Source: Cupriavidus sp. AU9028 (GTDB taxonomy: Bacteria > Pseudomonadota > Gammaproteobacteria > Burkholderiales > Burkholderiaceae). From it: 64,000 bases of DNA. The stretch spans positions 24,481-88,480 of the forward strand of contig NZ_JAIMCG010000018.1 of the NCBI RefSeq assembly GCF_019795295.1. The letters are read 5' to 3'. The notes beneath the pieces were generated by a model. It worked only from the letters and a program-made list of their open reading frames with translations. It ran no database searches and had not been told where the DNA came from. The translations under genes were made by a program, and so were the position numbers. This document shows, piece by piece, positions 54,777 to 63,837 of this stretch; position 1 is the stretch's first letter, and each line of letters begins with the position of its first letter.

Positions 54777-55147
54777 CGCTCCTGCTGTCCGTCGGTCAGG
54801 GGCGGAGTGACCGCATCGGGCAACTGCAGCAGCGGCAGCTTGTCCCGCACCGTCGCCCACTGCTCGTGTTCCGGCAGCGGCGGCTTGCTGGCGGTGATGC
54901 GCTTCCAGTCGGGATGGGCCGACAGCGTGCGGTTCAGTTCGATGAAGTGCCGCTGGTCCGGCGGCACCTCGTGCTCGCCGACGATTGCGCCAACCGGGCA
55001 TTCGGCCACGCACATCGAGCAGTCGATGCACTCATCGGGATGGATCACGAGGAAGTTCGGCCCCTCCAGGAAGCAATCCATCGGGCAGACGGTGACGCAG
55101 TCGGTGTACTTGCATTGGATGCAGCTTTCGGTGACGACAAAGGGCAT
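54773..55147 (-). CDS. fdxA: 7Fe-8S ferredoxin FdxA
   Basis: A 124-residue small ferredoxin with eight potential cluster Cys: [18 protein letters not shown] at the N-terminus gives the [3Fe-4S] and part of the [4Fe-4S] ligands, and [12 protein letters not shown] the second cluster. It carries electrons at low potential. A C-terminal extension ([27 protein letters not shown]) is typical of proteobacterial FdxA. It converges on the LysR gene with overlapping stop codons. Confidence 0.93.
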   Translation of the reverse strand: MPFVVTESCIQCKYTDCVTVCPMDCFLEGPNFLVIHPDECIDCSMCVAECPVGAIVGEHEVPPDQRHFIELNRTLSAHPDWKRITASKPPLPEHEQWATVRDKLPLLQLPDAVTPPLTDGQQER

Positions 55148-55190
55148 GAAGGAATCCGAATAAGAGCGCGGTCAGGTTCGTCGCTGGCGG

Positions 55191-56018
55191 TCAGCGGTCG
55201 CCTTGGCAGTCCACCGCCTGCCGGAACTCGTACGACGCCATCGGCACCTTCATCACGCGGTCGACGAACAGCGTTCGCCCGGCGTCGTTGCCGGCGGCAC
55301 CGGCGGCGACCAGCAAGGGCATCAGATGATCTTCGCGAGGGTGGACCAGCCGCGCGTCGGGGGCGCGCTGCCAGTCCGCCAGCAGCGCGTTGCGCCTTGC
55401 CGCGTCCGGCTGCGTGACCGCCTGGTCCAGCCATCGCTGGAACGCCTCGGCGACCGGCGTGGAGGCGTCGCGATTGAAGCCGCGCATGTTGTGGTATGTG
55501 AGTCCGCTGCCGATGATGAGAACGCCCTCGTCGCGCAAGGGCGCGAGCGCCTGGCCCAGGCGCAGATGGGCGGCGGGGTCGTAGTCGTCGCGCAGCGACA
55601 CCATCAGCACCGGCACGTCGGCGTCCGGGAACATCAGGCCAAGCGGGATGAAGGTGCCATGGTCGAAGCCGCGCTGGGCGTCTTCGCCCGCCGCAAGACC
55701 AGCGGCGGCGATCCGTTCGTGCACCCGGGCCGCCAGCGCCGGCGCACCCGGTGCAGGGTATTGCAGATGATAGGTGTGTGGCGGAAAGCCGAAATAGTCG
55801 TACAGCATCGGCGGCCGGGCAGCCGTCGACACGGTGAAGGCCGGTGCCTCCCAGTGCCCCGAGATCACGAGCACGGCCGCGGGCCGTGCGGGCAGCCGGT
55901 CGGGCAGGGCGCGCAGGGCCCGTTCGGTGGCGGCGTACTGCTCACGGATGCCGTCGATGAACGGCCACGGTCCGCCGCCGTGCGAGACGAAGTAGACCGG
56001 CAATCGATTCGAGGGCAT
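55191..56018 (-). CDS. class III extradiol ring-cleavage dioxygenase (LigB/DODA-like)
   Basis: A 275-residue protein from ATG 56018, five bases after GGAGAA; longer in-frame starts at 56030 and 56045 exist. It contains FVSHGGGPWPFID near the start, DHGTFIPLGLMFPDADVPVLMVSL and YHNMRGF, and a final HPREDHLMPLLVAAGAA, the LigB-type iron ligands (His12-like, His in DHG and HLMP). It resembles the 4,5-DOPA-extradiol dioxygenase (YgiD) group that acts on catechols. No ring-degradation cluster is adjacent. The terminator at 56168 lies upstream of it. Confidence 0.88.
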   Translation of the reverse strand: MPSNRLPVYFVSHGGGPWPFIDGIREQYAATERALRALPDRLPARPAAVLVISGHWEAPAFTVSTAARPPMLYDYFGFPPHTYHLQYPAPGAPALAARVHERIAAAGLAAGEDAQRGFDHGTFIPLGLMFPDADVPVLMVSLRDDYDPAAHLRLGQALAPLRDEGVLIIGSGLTYHNMRGFNRDASTPVAEAFQRWLDQAVTQPDAARRNALLADWQRAPDARLVHPREDHLMPLLVAAGAAGNDAGRTLFVDRVMKVPMASYEFRQAVDCQGDR

Positions 56019-56167
56019 TGCGTTCTCCATGGCTTGCTGCTGCATCGCTTGCAATGTAACCGGCCAGGGTGCGCGGCGACAGCCGGCAAGGGCGGGAATC
56101 ACTGTGCAAGAAACTGGACGATCTGGTCCGGGCGAGGCCTGAGAAAAACGCAGCCGCCAGAAAAGGA

Positions 56168-56197
56168 AAAACCCGGCCACAGTGGCCGGGTTTTCCG
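56168..56197. terminator. Intrinsic terminator of phaP
   Basis: AAAACCCGGCC (56168-56178) pairs with GGCCGGGTTTT (56184-56194). On the minus strand it is followed by Ts and stands 41 bases after the phasin stop. It could also serve the plus strand. Confidence 0.85.
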
Positions 56198-56234
56198 TGG
56201 CGGCGAACCGCCGTCGATGCCGTCAGGCGAGCAT

Positions 56235-56840
56235 TCAGACCGCGGTGGTCGGCGCCTTCTTGCCGGCAGCGGCAGCAGCGCGCGCGGCGGTCGCCGCGGT
56301 TGCCGAGCCTGCCTGCTGGGCAGCGTTGGTCGCCGCGCTGGCGGCCGCCTGGAAATTGCTCTCGGCAATCTCGACTGCCTGCTTGGTGGCCTTCTGGACC
56401 GACTCGTAGGCGTTGTTGGCGGCAGCGATCGCCGACTTCACGATGGCAACGGTCGACTCCGAGCCGGCGGGCGCGTTGCGGGCCAGGTTGTCCACCATGG
56501 TCTGCATGTTGCGCGAGTTTTCCGCCAGTTGGGCTTCCGCCACGCGGGTGAATTCCGACTGGGTGTCGGTCGCGATTTCGTACACGTGGCGGCTGTAGGC
56601 CACGGCCTTTTCGGCTACCGGCTGGATCAGCGACACCTGCAGCGCAAGCAGTTCCTGCGCATCGCGCACGCTGAGAGCCTTCTTGGTGTGCTCGACGTTC
56701 TCCGCCAGGGTGGTCTTGACCACTTGCATATTGAGCTCGACGAGCTTTTCGACGCCCTCGAACGCCTTGCTGGTCAGGCCGAGAAGAGTTTCCAGATTGG
56801 CTTTGTGAGCGGCGGCGACTTGTTCGGGGGTAAAGGACAT
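56235..56840 (-). CDS. phaP: phasin (polyhydroxyalkanoate granule-associated protein)
   Basis: A 201-residue phasin starting at ATG 56840 ([45 protein letters not shown]), with GGAG upstream. The protein is alpha-helical and amphipathic, rich in Ala, and has the phasin_2 family motifs [33 protein letters not shown] and a terminal Ala/Lys stretch [18 protein letters not shown]. Phasins coat polyhydroxybutyrate granules, controlling their number and size. It has its own promoter about 210 bases upstream and a terminator after it. It matches the PhaP1 type of Cupriavidus. Confidence 0.93.
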   Translation of the reverse strand: MSFTPEQVAAAHKANLETLLGLTSKAFEGVEKLVELNMQVVKTTLAENVEHTKKALSVRDAQELLALQVSLIQPVAEKAVAYSRHVYEIATDTQSEFTRVAEAQLAENSRNMQTMVDNLARNAPAGSESTVAIVKSAIAAANNAYESVQKATKQAVEIAESNFQAAASAATNAAQQAGSATAATAARAAAAAGKKAPTTAV

Positions 56841-57337
56841 GCTGGTCTCCATGAAATGAAGTCGAGTTACGGGGAACTCAAGATGAGCCGCCTAGTGTCG
56901 AAGCCGTGACCTTGCGAGACGGCCAGCCCAGGCGCATGAACAGCTGCGGTCCAGCGGGCGATTCCATCTGCTGGTGCGCGAACTGCAATTCGGGTTGCCG
57001 CGCTCACTTCGGAGAGCCATCCGGACTCATGGTGCGCCGCAACAAGTCCCCATTGTAGGGACCTCGATGCGGCTGTCAAGCGGTTTTGGTGCACTGCACA
57101 ACCGGTGCCGGGTAAACCCTCTGGCGCGCACTGCACATTGCGCTTTCCAAGCCGCTTTTTTTCCTCGTTTCCTGCTCGGCCCGACAAGGTTTTTTCCACC
57201 CTCGCGGGGCGCCGGCCGTTCGTGACAACACGTAAAGACCGCACAGCAGGGCGAGTGCTACCATCGCCCATTTGCATCCTTCCCGCTGGGGGCGGGACGC
57301 TGCGCCCTCCTCGCCGACTACCGACCCGACGCTTCGC
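56841..57337. other. Intergenic region between phaP and a deacetylase-like gene
   Basis: Contains the phaP promoter (57052-57079, minus) and two copies of GCACTGCACA at 57091-57100 and 57128-57137, 37 bases apart and upstream of the -35. No gene or convincing coding frame was seen in the rest. Confidence 0.6.
57052..57079 (-). promoter_or_regulatory. phaP promoter
   Basis: On the minus strand, TTGACA and TACAAT are 16 bases apart, a near-perfect sigma70 promoter. It gives a leader of about 200 bases before the phasin ATG. The direct repeats GCACTGCACA upstream of the -35 are candidate PhaR-type repressor sites. Confidence 0.8.
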
Positions 57338-58264
57338 ATGCGAGTCTATTACGCCGACCACTTCGTCTTGCCGCTACCGGAGGGCCACCGCTTTCCGATG
57401 CGGAAATACAGGATGCTGCGCGATGCAGTGGCCGAGCGCCTGGACGGCGTCGAACTGCTCGAGGCGCAACGTGCGGACGATGCCATGCTGCTGCTCGCGC
57501 ACGATGCGCAGTATGTCGCGCAGGTTTCGCTGGGCCAGCTGGATGCCGCCCGGCAGCGGGAGATCGGCTTCCCCTGGTCCGAGGCCATGGTCGAGCGCTC
57601 GCGCCGGTCCGCCGGGGCGACGGTGCAAGCCTGCCGGGCGGCGCTGCACGACGGCATCGCGGCAAATCTGGCGGGCGGCACGCACCACGCCTACGCCGAC
57701 AAGGGCGGCGGGTTTTGCGTCTTCAACGATGCCGCCATCGCCGCGCGGGTGATGCAGCGCGATGGCTGCGTGCAGCGGGCGGCAATCATCGACCTGGACG
57801 TGCATCAGGGCAACGGGACCGCCTCGATCCTGTCCGGCGACCCCACGGTGTTCACCCTGTCGCTGCATGGGGAGAAGAACTACCCCTTCCGCAAGGAAGC
57901 CAGCGATCTGGACGTCGGGCTGCCGGACGGCTGCGGAGACGACGATTACCTTGGCGCCCTGCAGGCCGCGCTCGATGCGATGCTGGGCCGCTTCAGCCCC
58001 GACCTTGCGATCTACCTTGCCGGTGCCGACCCCCATGAGGGCGATCGCCTCGGCAGGCTGAAGCTGACGCTGCCAGGGCTTGCGCGCCGCGACGACGCGG
58101 TGTTCGGCACGCTGGCGCGACACCGCATCCCGGTAGCGGTGGCGATGGCCGGCGGCTACGGCAACCGGATCGAGGACACCGTCGCCGTCCACCTGCAGAC
58201 CATCGCCCGGGCCAGCGCATGGCAGCGCCGCTGGCTCGACCGCCATGCCACCCCCACCCCTTGA
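57338..58264 (+). CDS. histone-deacetylase-family hydrolase (acetylpolyamine amidohydrolase-like)
   Basis: A 308-residue zinc hydrolase of the HDAC superfamily from ATG 57338. The conserved His pair is at residues 116-117 (GGTHHAYADKGGGFCVFND); zinc ligands are Asp154 and His156 in IDLDVHQGNGT and the Asp in LAGADPHEGDRLG; the catalytic loop Tyr is in AGGYGN. Prokaryotic members deacetylate acetylated polyamines or lysines. It is followed 18 bases later by a thioesterase gene, so they may be co-transcribed. The substrate is unknown. Confidence 0.9.
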   Translation: MRVYYADHFVLPLPEGHRFPMRKYRMLRDAVAERLDGVELLEAQRADDAMLLLAHDAQYVAQVSLGQLDAARQREIGFPWSEAMVERSRRSAGATVQACRAALHDGIAANLAGGTHHAYADKGGGFCVFNDAAIAARVMQRDGCVQRAAIIDLDVHQGNGTASILSGDPTVFTLSLHGEKNYPFRKEASDLDVGLPDGCGDDDYLGALQAALDAMLGRFSPDLAIYLAGADPHEGDRLGRLKLTLPGLARRDDAVFGTLARHRIPVAVAMAGGYGNRIEDTVAVHLQTIARASAWQRRWLDRHATPTP

Positions 58265-58282
58265 ACCCGCTCGCCGCTCTCC

Positions 58283-58732
58283 ATGACCGCCGCCACCCGC
58301 CCAGAAGCCGAACAACGCGCCGACTACCGCCATTTTCTGGAGATCACCACCCGCTGGATGGACAACGACGTCTACGGCCACGTCAACAACGTCGTCTATT
58401 ACAGCTACTTCGATACCGTGGTGAACCGTTATCTGATCGAGCAGGACGCCCTCGACATCCATGCGGGCGACACCATCGGCCTGGTGATCGAGACGCAATG
58501 CAACTATTTCGCCTCGGTCAGCTTTCCGGATACGGTGACGGCCGGTCTGCGGGTGGCCCGGCTCGGCAACAGCAGCGTGCGCTACGAGGTCGGGCTGTTT
58601 CGCAATGACGAGGAGCGAGCTTCCGCGCATGGCCACTTCGTCCACGTCTATGTCGATCGGCAGACGCGCCGGCCGGTGCCGCTGCCGCGCGCGCTGCGGC
58701 AGGCGCTGGAGCCTCTTCTCCACACGCGCTGA
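58283..58732 (+). CDS. acyl-CoA thioesterase, 4HBT hot-dog family
   Basis: A 149-residue protein of the 4-hydroxybenzoyl-CoA thioesterase type. The signature [30 protein letters not shown] carries the catalytic Asp27 and the HVNN turn. It should hydrolyse an acyl-CoA in the cytoplasm. It starts 18 bases after the HDAC-like gene. The ATG at 58283 matches the usual N-terminus. Confidence 0.9.
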   Translation: MTAATRPEAEQRADYRHFLEITTRWMDNDVYGHVNNVVYYSYFDTVVNRYLIEQDALDIHAGDTIGLVIETQCNYFASVSFPDTVTAGLRVARLGNSSVRYEVGLFRNDEERASAHGHFVHVYVDRQTRRPVPLPRALRQALEPLLHTR

Positions 58733-59052
58733 AGGGTGGAAGGCATTGAAATCGAAGTAAACGAAACGCCGGTCTCGTGCGTTACAACCGCTGTCAGTCC
58801 CGGCTCGAGGGTAATCCCCGGTTCAAGTTGCGGCCGAGCGTGTCGTTAGAGGCGGCAAGGCGGGCAACATTGGCGGAACTTCTGCCCCGGGCTGAAGGTC
58901 ATCGCAGCGGCACAGTGGCGTATTCGTCTGATTTTTTGTATTGCGGAACGATACACAAGGTCAGCTTTAAGTCTGTGCCCTAAGTCGTTCAAGTTGCTAA
59001 GAAAATCTTTTTTTCCTACACTGGCGCCATCCCCGATGCGCGCCCGAGAATC
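58733..59052. other. Intergenic region upstream of pbpG
   Basis: No gene. It holds the pbpG promoter and, around 58938-58962, an imperfect inverted repeat (TTGTAT...ATACACAA). Confidence 0.5.
58994..59022 (+). promoter_or_regulatory. Promoter of pbpG
   Basis: TTGCTA (58994-58999) and TACACT (59017-59022) are separated by 17 bases, in an AT-rich stretch just ahead of the pbpG start codon. Confidence 0.7.
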
Positions 59053-60327
59053 ATGCCCCGGTTCGACCTCCCATTCCTGAGATTCCTCGGTACTACGCCG
59101 CTGCCAGTGCTGGCCGCGTCGGCGCTGGTATCGGTCGCACTCCTTGCGGCACCCGTGGCAGAGGCGGCAAGCAAGTCGTCCCGCGACGCCAAGAAGAGCT
59201 CCAAAGTCGTCAAGGTGGACAAGAAATCCGCCAGCAAATCCACTGGCAAGGCGAAGAGCGCGGCCCGCAAGACGTCCTCCGCCTCGTCGAAGAACGCGGT
59301 GGCCAGCCGCTCGAGCAGCGCCCGCAAGGTCGTGGTGCGCAAGAACGGCAAGCGCAGCGTGGTGTTGGTCGAGCGTCATGCCGCCCCGGTGCGTGCGTCG
59401 TTCGCGCCGTCGCGTCCCTCGCTGGGCGAGGCGCTGGGTCTGCGGGACACCGAGGACGCGCTGGCGCTGCGCTCGTCGGTGGCGCTGGTGATGGACCAGA
59501 ACACCAACGAGGTGCTGTTCCAGAAGAACCCGACCGCCGTGCTGCCAATCGCCTCGATCACCAAGCTGATGACCGCGCTGGTGGTGATGGACGCGCGCTT
59601 GCCGATGGACGAGGTGCTGACCATCACCGAGGAGGACCGCGACACCGAGAAGAACAGCAGTTCGCGCCTGCGCTTCGGTACGCAGTTGACCCGGGAGGAA
59701 CTGCTGCTGCTGGCCCTGATGTCTTCCGAGAATCGCGCTGCCTCGGCGCTCGGCCGCCACTATCCGGGCGGCCTGCCGGCATTCGTGCAGGCAATGAACC
59801 GCAAGGCACGCGAGCTGGGCATGAATGACAGCCACTTCGTCGATTCCAGCGGGCTGTCCAGCAGCAATGTCTCCAGTGCGCTGGATCTGGCGCGTCTGGT
59901 CAATGCGGCTTACCGCAATCCGACCATCCGCGCGTTCTCGACGCAGACCGAGCACGAGGTCAATGCAGCCGGACGGTCGCTGCACTATGTCAGCACCAAC
60001 CGGCTGGTGCGCGGCGGGCAGTGGGATATCGGCCTGCAGAAGACAGGCTTCATCTCCGAGGCAGGCCGTTGCCTGGTGATGCAGGCCCGCGTCGGCGCAC
60101 GCAACGTGGTGATGGTGTTCCTCGATTCGGACGGCTCGCAAAGCCGTTTTGCCGATGCCAACCGCGTGCGAGACTGGCTGGAGCATCTCCCGACGGTGCC
60201 GGGTCCGTCGCGCGGGTTCCCTGCCTCGCCCAATCTGACCCAGGCACCGCGCCCTGCACCGCATGTCACGTCGCCGGGCAACTCGCCGCATTACGTGCTG
60301 ACCTCGCAACAGAGCCGGGGAATCTGA
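59053..60327 (+). CDS. pbpG: D-alanyl-D-alanine endopeptidase (PBP7/PbpG-like)
   Basis: A 424-residue S11-family serine peptidase that trims peptidoglycan cross-links in the periplasm. An N-terminal hydrophobic segment (LPVLAASALVSVALLAAPVAEAA) acts as the signal, followed by a Lys/Ser-rich linker of about 100 residues. The catalytic SxxK is ASITKL, SxN is SSEN, and KTG is in LQKTGFISEAG. The basic linker is unusually long for PBP7, and probably binds the wall or DNA-like polymers weakly. It is the only gene between its promoter and the IclR gene, which converges on it. Confidence 0.93.
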   Translation: MPRFDLPFLRFLGTTPLPVLAASALVSVALLAAPVAEAASKSSRDAKKSSKVVKVDKKSASKSTGKAKSAARKTSSASSKNAVASRSSSARKVVVRKNGKRSVVLVERHAAPVRASFAPSRPSLGEALGLRDTEDALALRSSVALVMDQNTNEVLFQKNPTAVLPIASITKLMTALVVMDARLPMDEVLTITEEDRDTEKNSSSRLRFGTQLTREELLLLALMSSENRAASALGRHYPGGLPAFVQAMNRKARELGMNDSHFVDSSGLSSSNVSSALDLARLVNAAYRNPTIRAFSTQTEHEVNAAGRSLHYVSTNRLVRGGQWDIGLQKTGFISEAGRCLVMQARVGARNVVMVFLDSDGSQSRFADANRVRDWLEHLPTVPGPSRGFPASPNLTQAPRPAPHVTSPGNSPHYVLTSQQSRGI

Positions 60328-60451
60328 CCGGGCGTTCGATGCCTCACTTTCGGCCTCTCCTTCCGCGGGCGGGAGGGGCGCGAGTCGGCCGTTCCTGATC
60401 GTACTGCGCTGCCTTTGCCTCCGGTTGCCGGAGGCCAGGCAGCCCGGTCGA

Positions 60452-61237
60452 TCAGACTTCCGCGTCGGCCGTGAAGCCCATGCCGCGCGAGATCTGCAGG
60501 GCGGTCTCCTTCAGATTGACCAGCCATCCATCCTGCAGCCGGTCCGCTGGCGCGGACAATGACAGCCCGGCGATCAGCCGGCGCGAATCGTCGTAGATGC
60601 CTGCGGCGATGCAGCGCACCCCCAGTTCCAGTTCCTCGTTGTCCCTTGCGTAGCCGTTGGTGCGCACCCAGTTCAGCTCGCGCTCCAGCTTGGCAAGGTC
60701 GGTAATGGAGGTGCGGGTATGGCCGGCCAGCCCGGTGCGGGTCGCGTAGTTGCGTACCCGCGTCAGGTCGTCGGCGGCCAAGAACAGTTTGCCCACCGAG
60801 GTCAGGTGCAGCGGCGCGCGGCCGCCAATGGCGCGGACCACCTGCATGCCCGAACGCTCGCTGTAGGCACGCTCGATGTAGACGATCTCGTCGCCCTGGC
60901 GCACCGACAGGTTGACGGTCTGCCCGGTGACGCGGTGCAACGCCCGCATCGGTGCGAGCGCCGCCTCGCGCACCGACAGGCGCGCCTTGACCAGGTTGCC
61001 CAGTTCGAGCAGCCGCATGCCGAGCCGGTAGCTGCCAGGGTCGGAGCGGTCGACGAAGCGGCACGCCACCATATCGTTGAGGATGCGGTGGGCGGTGGAC
61101 GGATGCAGTCCCGTTGCCAGGGAAAGCTCCTTCAGGCTGACCGGATCGGCGTGGCCGGCCAGCGCATCGAGCAGTGTCATCATTCGCTCGATGACCTGGA
61201 TGGAGGTCTTTCCGGGTTCCTTTTCTGCTTCGGCCAT
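60452..61237 (-). CDS. IclR-family transcriptional regulator
   Basis: A 261-residue IclR protein starting at ATG 61237. The winged helix SIQVIERMMTLLDALAGHADPVSLKELSLATGLHPSTAHRILNDMV is at residues 12-60, followed by the effector domain with GKLFLAADD and GVRCIAAGIYDDSRRLIAGLSLSAPADRL. It is divergent from the lutAB operon, with 227 bases between start codons, and is the natural candidate regulator of lactate oxidation there. Confidence 0.93.
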   Translation of the reverse strand: MAEAEKEPGKTSIQVIERMMTLLDALAGHADPVSLKELSLATGLHPSTAHRILNDMVACRFVDRSDPGSYRLGMRLLELGNLVKARLSVREAALAPMRALHRVTGQTVNLSVRQGDEIVYIERAYSERSGMQVVRAIGGRAPLHLTSVGKLFLAADDLTRVRNYATRTGLAGHTRTSITDLAKLERELNWVRTNGYARDNEELELGVRCIAAGIYDDSRRLIAGLSLSAPADRLQDGWLVNLKETALQISRGMGFTADAEV

Positions 61238-61293
61238 GGGTGATTTTGTTGCCCTGCGGCAAATTAAGCGTTTGCCCGATTCTATCTCGCATC

Positions 61294-61315
61294 GTGAAAA
61301 TTTCAATACGTGAAA
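61294..61315. promoter_or_regulatory. Candidate IclR operator between iclR and lutA
   Basis: CGTGAAAATTTCAATACGTGAAATT holds two CGTGAAA repeats 15 bases apart, the first being part of the near-palindrome TGAAAATTTCA (61295-61305). It sits in the AT-rich core of the divergent region. Confidence 0.5.
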
Positions 61316-61464
61316 TTCCAGCGGCGACCCGATTGACGGCGTGAACGGCCGGATGTGGCACGAATTCGTTGGCCGCATGCACGCTTTTCATGTGCCGAAC
61401 TGGCCCGCAGCAGGATGGCGGGCGCATAATTGACAGGTTTTGGGTCTGGAGAGAAAGGAAAGCC

Positions 61465-62202
61465 ATGCGAATCGGTTTGTTCGTCACCTGTCTGGTCGAC
61501 CTGATGCGGCCCGAGATCGGCTTTTCCGTGCTCAAGGTGCTGGAGCGCGCCGGCTACGAAGTGATGGTGCCCGAGGCGCAGACCTGCTGCGGACAGCCGG
61601 CCTACAACAGCGGCGAACGCACCGCCGCCCGCGACCTGGCCGAGAAATTCCTGCGCGAGTTCGAGATGTTCGACTACGTGGTGGTGCCGTCGGGGTCGTG
61701 CGGCGGCATGATCGTCCACCACTATGGCGATCTGCTGCGGGATGACCCGGAGCTTGGCGGCCGCTACCAGAAGCTGCGGGAGCGGGTCTATGAACTGACC
61801 GACTTCCTGGTCAACGTGGCCGGCATCGATAACGTCGCCGCCACGCTGCAGTCCGGTTTCACCGGCAATGTGACCTACCACGACGCCTGTTCCGGCCTGC
61901 GCGAGCTCGGCGTCAAGCAGCAACCGCGCGCGTTGCTGTCGCGCCTTCCGGGCGTGACGCTCACCGAGATGAAGGACTGCGAAGCATGCTGCGGCTTCGG
62001 CGGGACGTTTTCGGTCAAGTACGGCGACATCTCCACCGCCATCGTCGACGAGAAGTGCGCCAACATCCAGGCCAGCGGGGCCGACGCGGTGGTGCTCGGG
62101 GACCTGGGCTGCATGCTCAATATCGAAGGGCGGCTGCGGCGCACCGGTGACGACGGCACGCGCGTGCTGCATATCGCCCAGGTGCTGGCCGGCGACGCCT
62201 GA
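61465..62202 (+). CDS. lutA: L-lactate oxidation Fe-S protein LutA
   Basis: A 245-residue (Fe-S)-binding protein from ATG 61465, after a GAAAGGA site. It has the two CCG domains of the LutA/YkgE family: AQTCCGQPAYNSGER and CEACCGFGGTFSVKYG, with GLFVTCLVDLMRPEIGFSVLKVLE at the N-terminus. LutA, LutB and LutC together oxidise L-lactate to pyruvate without the usual flavin dehydrogenase. lutB follows after 19 bases. Confidence 0.94.
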   Translation: MRIGLFVTCLVDLMRPEIGFSVLKVLERAGYEVMVPEAQTCCGQPAYNSGERTAARDLAEKFLREFEMFDYVVVPSGSCGGMIVHHYGDLLRDDPELGGRYQKLRERVYELTDFLVNVAGIDNVAATLQSGFTGNVTYHDACSGLRELGVKQQPRALLSRLPGVTLTEMKDCEACCGFGGTFSVKYGDISTAIVDEKCANIQASGADAVVLGDLGCMLNIEGRLRRTGDDGTRVLHIAQVLAGDA

Positions 62203-62221
62203 CCACAGCACGGGAGCCAGA

Positions 62222-63634
62222 ATGCAAGTGCATAGCATGGAATTCAAGGCGCGGGCCGGGCAGAAGCTCGCCGACCAGCGCCTGCAGCAGAACCTGAAGA
62301 AGCTGTCGACCAAATTCGTCACGGCGCGCGCGGCGGCGATCGAGGACATCGACTTCGCGGCGACCCGCGAGGCCCTGAAGGAGCGGCGCGATCGCGCGCT
62401 GCAGCGGCTGGACGTGTGGCTTGCAACCTTCGAGGAAAACGCCACGCGGCGCGGCGCCACGGTGCTGTTTGCGGAGAGCACGGCCGATGCGGCGCGTCTG
62501 GTCGCCGAGATCGCCAGACGCCACGGGGTGCGCAAGGTCATCAAGAGCAAGTCGATGGTGACCGAGGAGATGCGGCTCAACCAGGTGCTGGGCGAGATGG
62601 GCGTGCAGAGCATCGAAACCGATCTGGGCGAGTACATCCTGCAGATCAACGATGCCGAACCGCCGTCGCACATCATTGCGCCGGTGGTGCACAAGGACAA
62701 GGACGAGATCGCCGACCTGTTCGCCCGCGTCCATCACAAGCCGCGGCTGACCGATATCCCCGACATGACACGGGAAGCGCGCGAGGTGCTGCGTCCGGAG
62801 TTCCTGTCCGCCGACATGGGCGTGACCGGTGGCAACTTCCTGATCGCCGAGACCGGCTCGGTCGCGCTGGTGACCAACGAAGGCAACGAGGGCATGTGTA
62901 CCGTGATGCCGCGCGTGCATGTCGCCGTGACGGGCATCGAGAAGGTGCTGCCCACGCTCGAGGACCTGGCCACCGTCATGCGGCTGCTGCCGCGCTCGGC
63001 GACCGGACAGGCGATCTCCAACTATTTCTCGCTGCTGACCGGGCCTCGCGCCGAAGGCGAGCAGGATGGCCCGGAGCATATGTACTTCGTGCTGGTCGAT
63101 GGCGGCCGCACCGGGCTGATAGGCGGCGACTTCGAGGAAATGCTCCGCTGCATCCGCTGCGGGGCCTGCATGAACCATTGCCCGGTCTACCAGAAGATCG
63201 GCGGCCATGCCTATGGCTGGGTGTATCCGGGGCCGATGGGCAGCGTGCTGACGCCCAGCTATGTCGGGATTGGCAATGCGATTGACCTGCCGCAGGCGGC
63301 GACGCTGTGCGGCGAGTGCAATCGGGTCTGTCCGGCCTCGATTCCGCTGTCGGACCTGCTGCGCAAGCTGCGCGAAAAGCAGATGGAGCGGGGCATGCGC
63401 CCCTGGGGCGAGCGCTTCGCGCTGCGCGCCTGGGGCTATGTCGCCCGCCGTCCTGGCCTGTATGCGCTGGCGACGCGCCTTGGGGCGAGGGTGCTGGCAA
63501 GGATGGGCCGGCATGGCGGGCGGATTGGCAAGCTGCCGCTGGCGGGCCGCAACTGGACCGACACACGGGACATGCCGGCCCCGGCGGGTCGCACGTTCCG
63601 GGAGCTGTACAAGGAGAGGAGGGCGCAGCCATGA
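62222..63634 (+). CDS. lutB: L-lactate oxidation Fe-S protein LutB
   Basis: A 470-residue protein from ATG 62222 (an alternative Met is at codon 6, MEFKARAG). The N-terminal LUD domain covers most of the length (LFAESTADAARLVAEIARRHGVRKVIKSKSMVTEEMRLNQVL), and near residue 310 two ferredoxin-type Cys clusters follow: CIRCGACMNHCPVYQKIGG and CGECNRVCPASIPLSDLL. This is the LutB/YkgF plan. Downstream, the ATG of a 68-residue gene overlaps the TGA (ATGA at 63631-63634). Confidence 0.95.
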   Translation: MQVHSMEFKARAGQKLADQRLQQNLKKLSTKFVTARAAAIEDIDFAATREALKERRDRALQRLDVWLATFEENATRRGATVLFAESTADAARLVAEIARRHGVRKVIKSKSMVTEEMRLNQVLGEMGVQSIETDLGEYILQINDAEPPSHIIAPVVHKDKDEIADLFARVHHKPRLTDIPDMTREAREVLRPEFLSADMGVTGGNFLIAETGSVALVTNEGNEGMCTVMPRVHVAVTGIEKVLPTLEDLATVMRLLPRSATGQAISNYFSLLTGPRAEGEQDGPEHMYFVLVDGGRTGLIGGDFEEMLRCIRCGACMNHCPVYQKIGGHAYGWVYPGPMGSVLTPSYVGIGNAIDLPQAATLCGECNRVCPASIPLSDLLRKLREKQMERGMRPWGERFALRAWGYVARRPGLYALATRLGARVLARMGRHGGRIGKLPLAGRNWTDTRDMPAPAGRTFRELYKERRAQP

Positions 63635-63837
63635 GTCTCACCACAAGTGCGGCCGACAATCGGCAGGCCCTGGACGCCATGCGAGAGGCGCTGGATGGGC
63701 ATCTGGCCGGGAAGATCCGGGCCGACGCGCTGGTGCGCGCGTGGCGGGAGCAGAGCGGGGCGCTGACGCTGCCGCCGGTATTCGGGCAGGCGATGGAGGA
63801 ACTGCTGCGGCGGCTGGAGAAGGCGGGGAAGGCCTGA
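63631..63837 (+). CDS. Small lut-linked protein of unknown function
   Basis: A 68-residue helical protein whose ATG overlaps the lutB TGA by four bases. It reads MSLTTSAADNRQALDAMREA, then HLAGKIRADALVRAWREQSGALTLPPVFGQAMEELLRRLEKAG. I do not recognise a family. Its position implies a role with LutB; the expected LutC gene is not seen in the remaining 160 bases of the window, so it is either just beyond the edge or elsewhere. Confidence 0.75.
   Translation: MSLTTSAADNRQALDAMREALDGHLAGKIRADALVRAWREQSGALTLPPVFGQAMEELLRRLEKAGKA

Noticed and set aside
60352-60378. Second copy of the hairpin at 3318-3345
   Set aside because: The stem is imperfect and the match is partial, so it is noted only as a possible relative.
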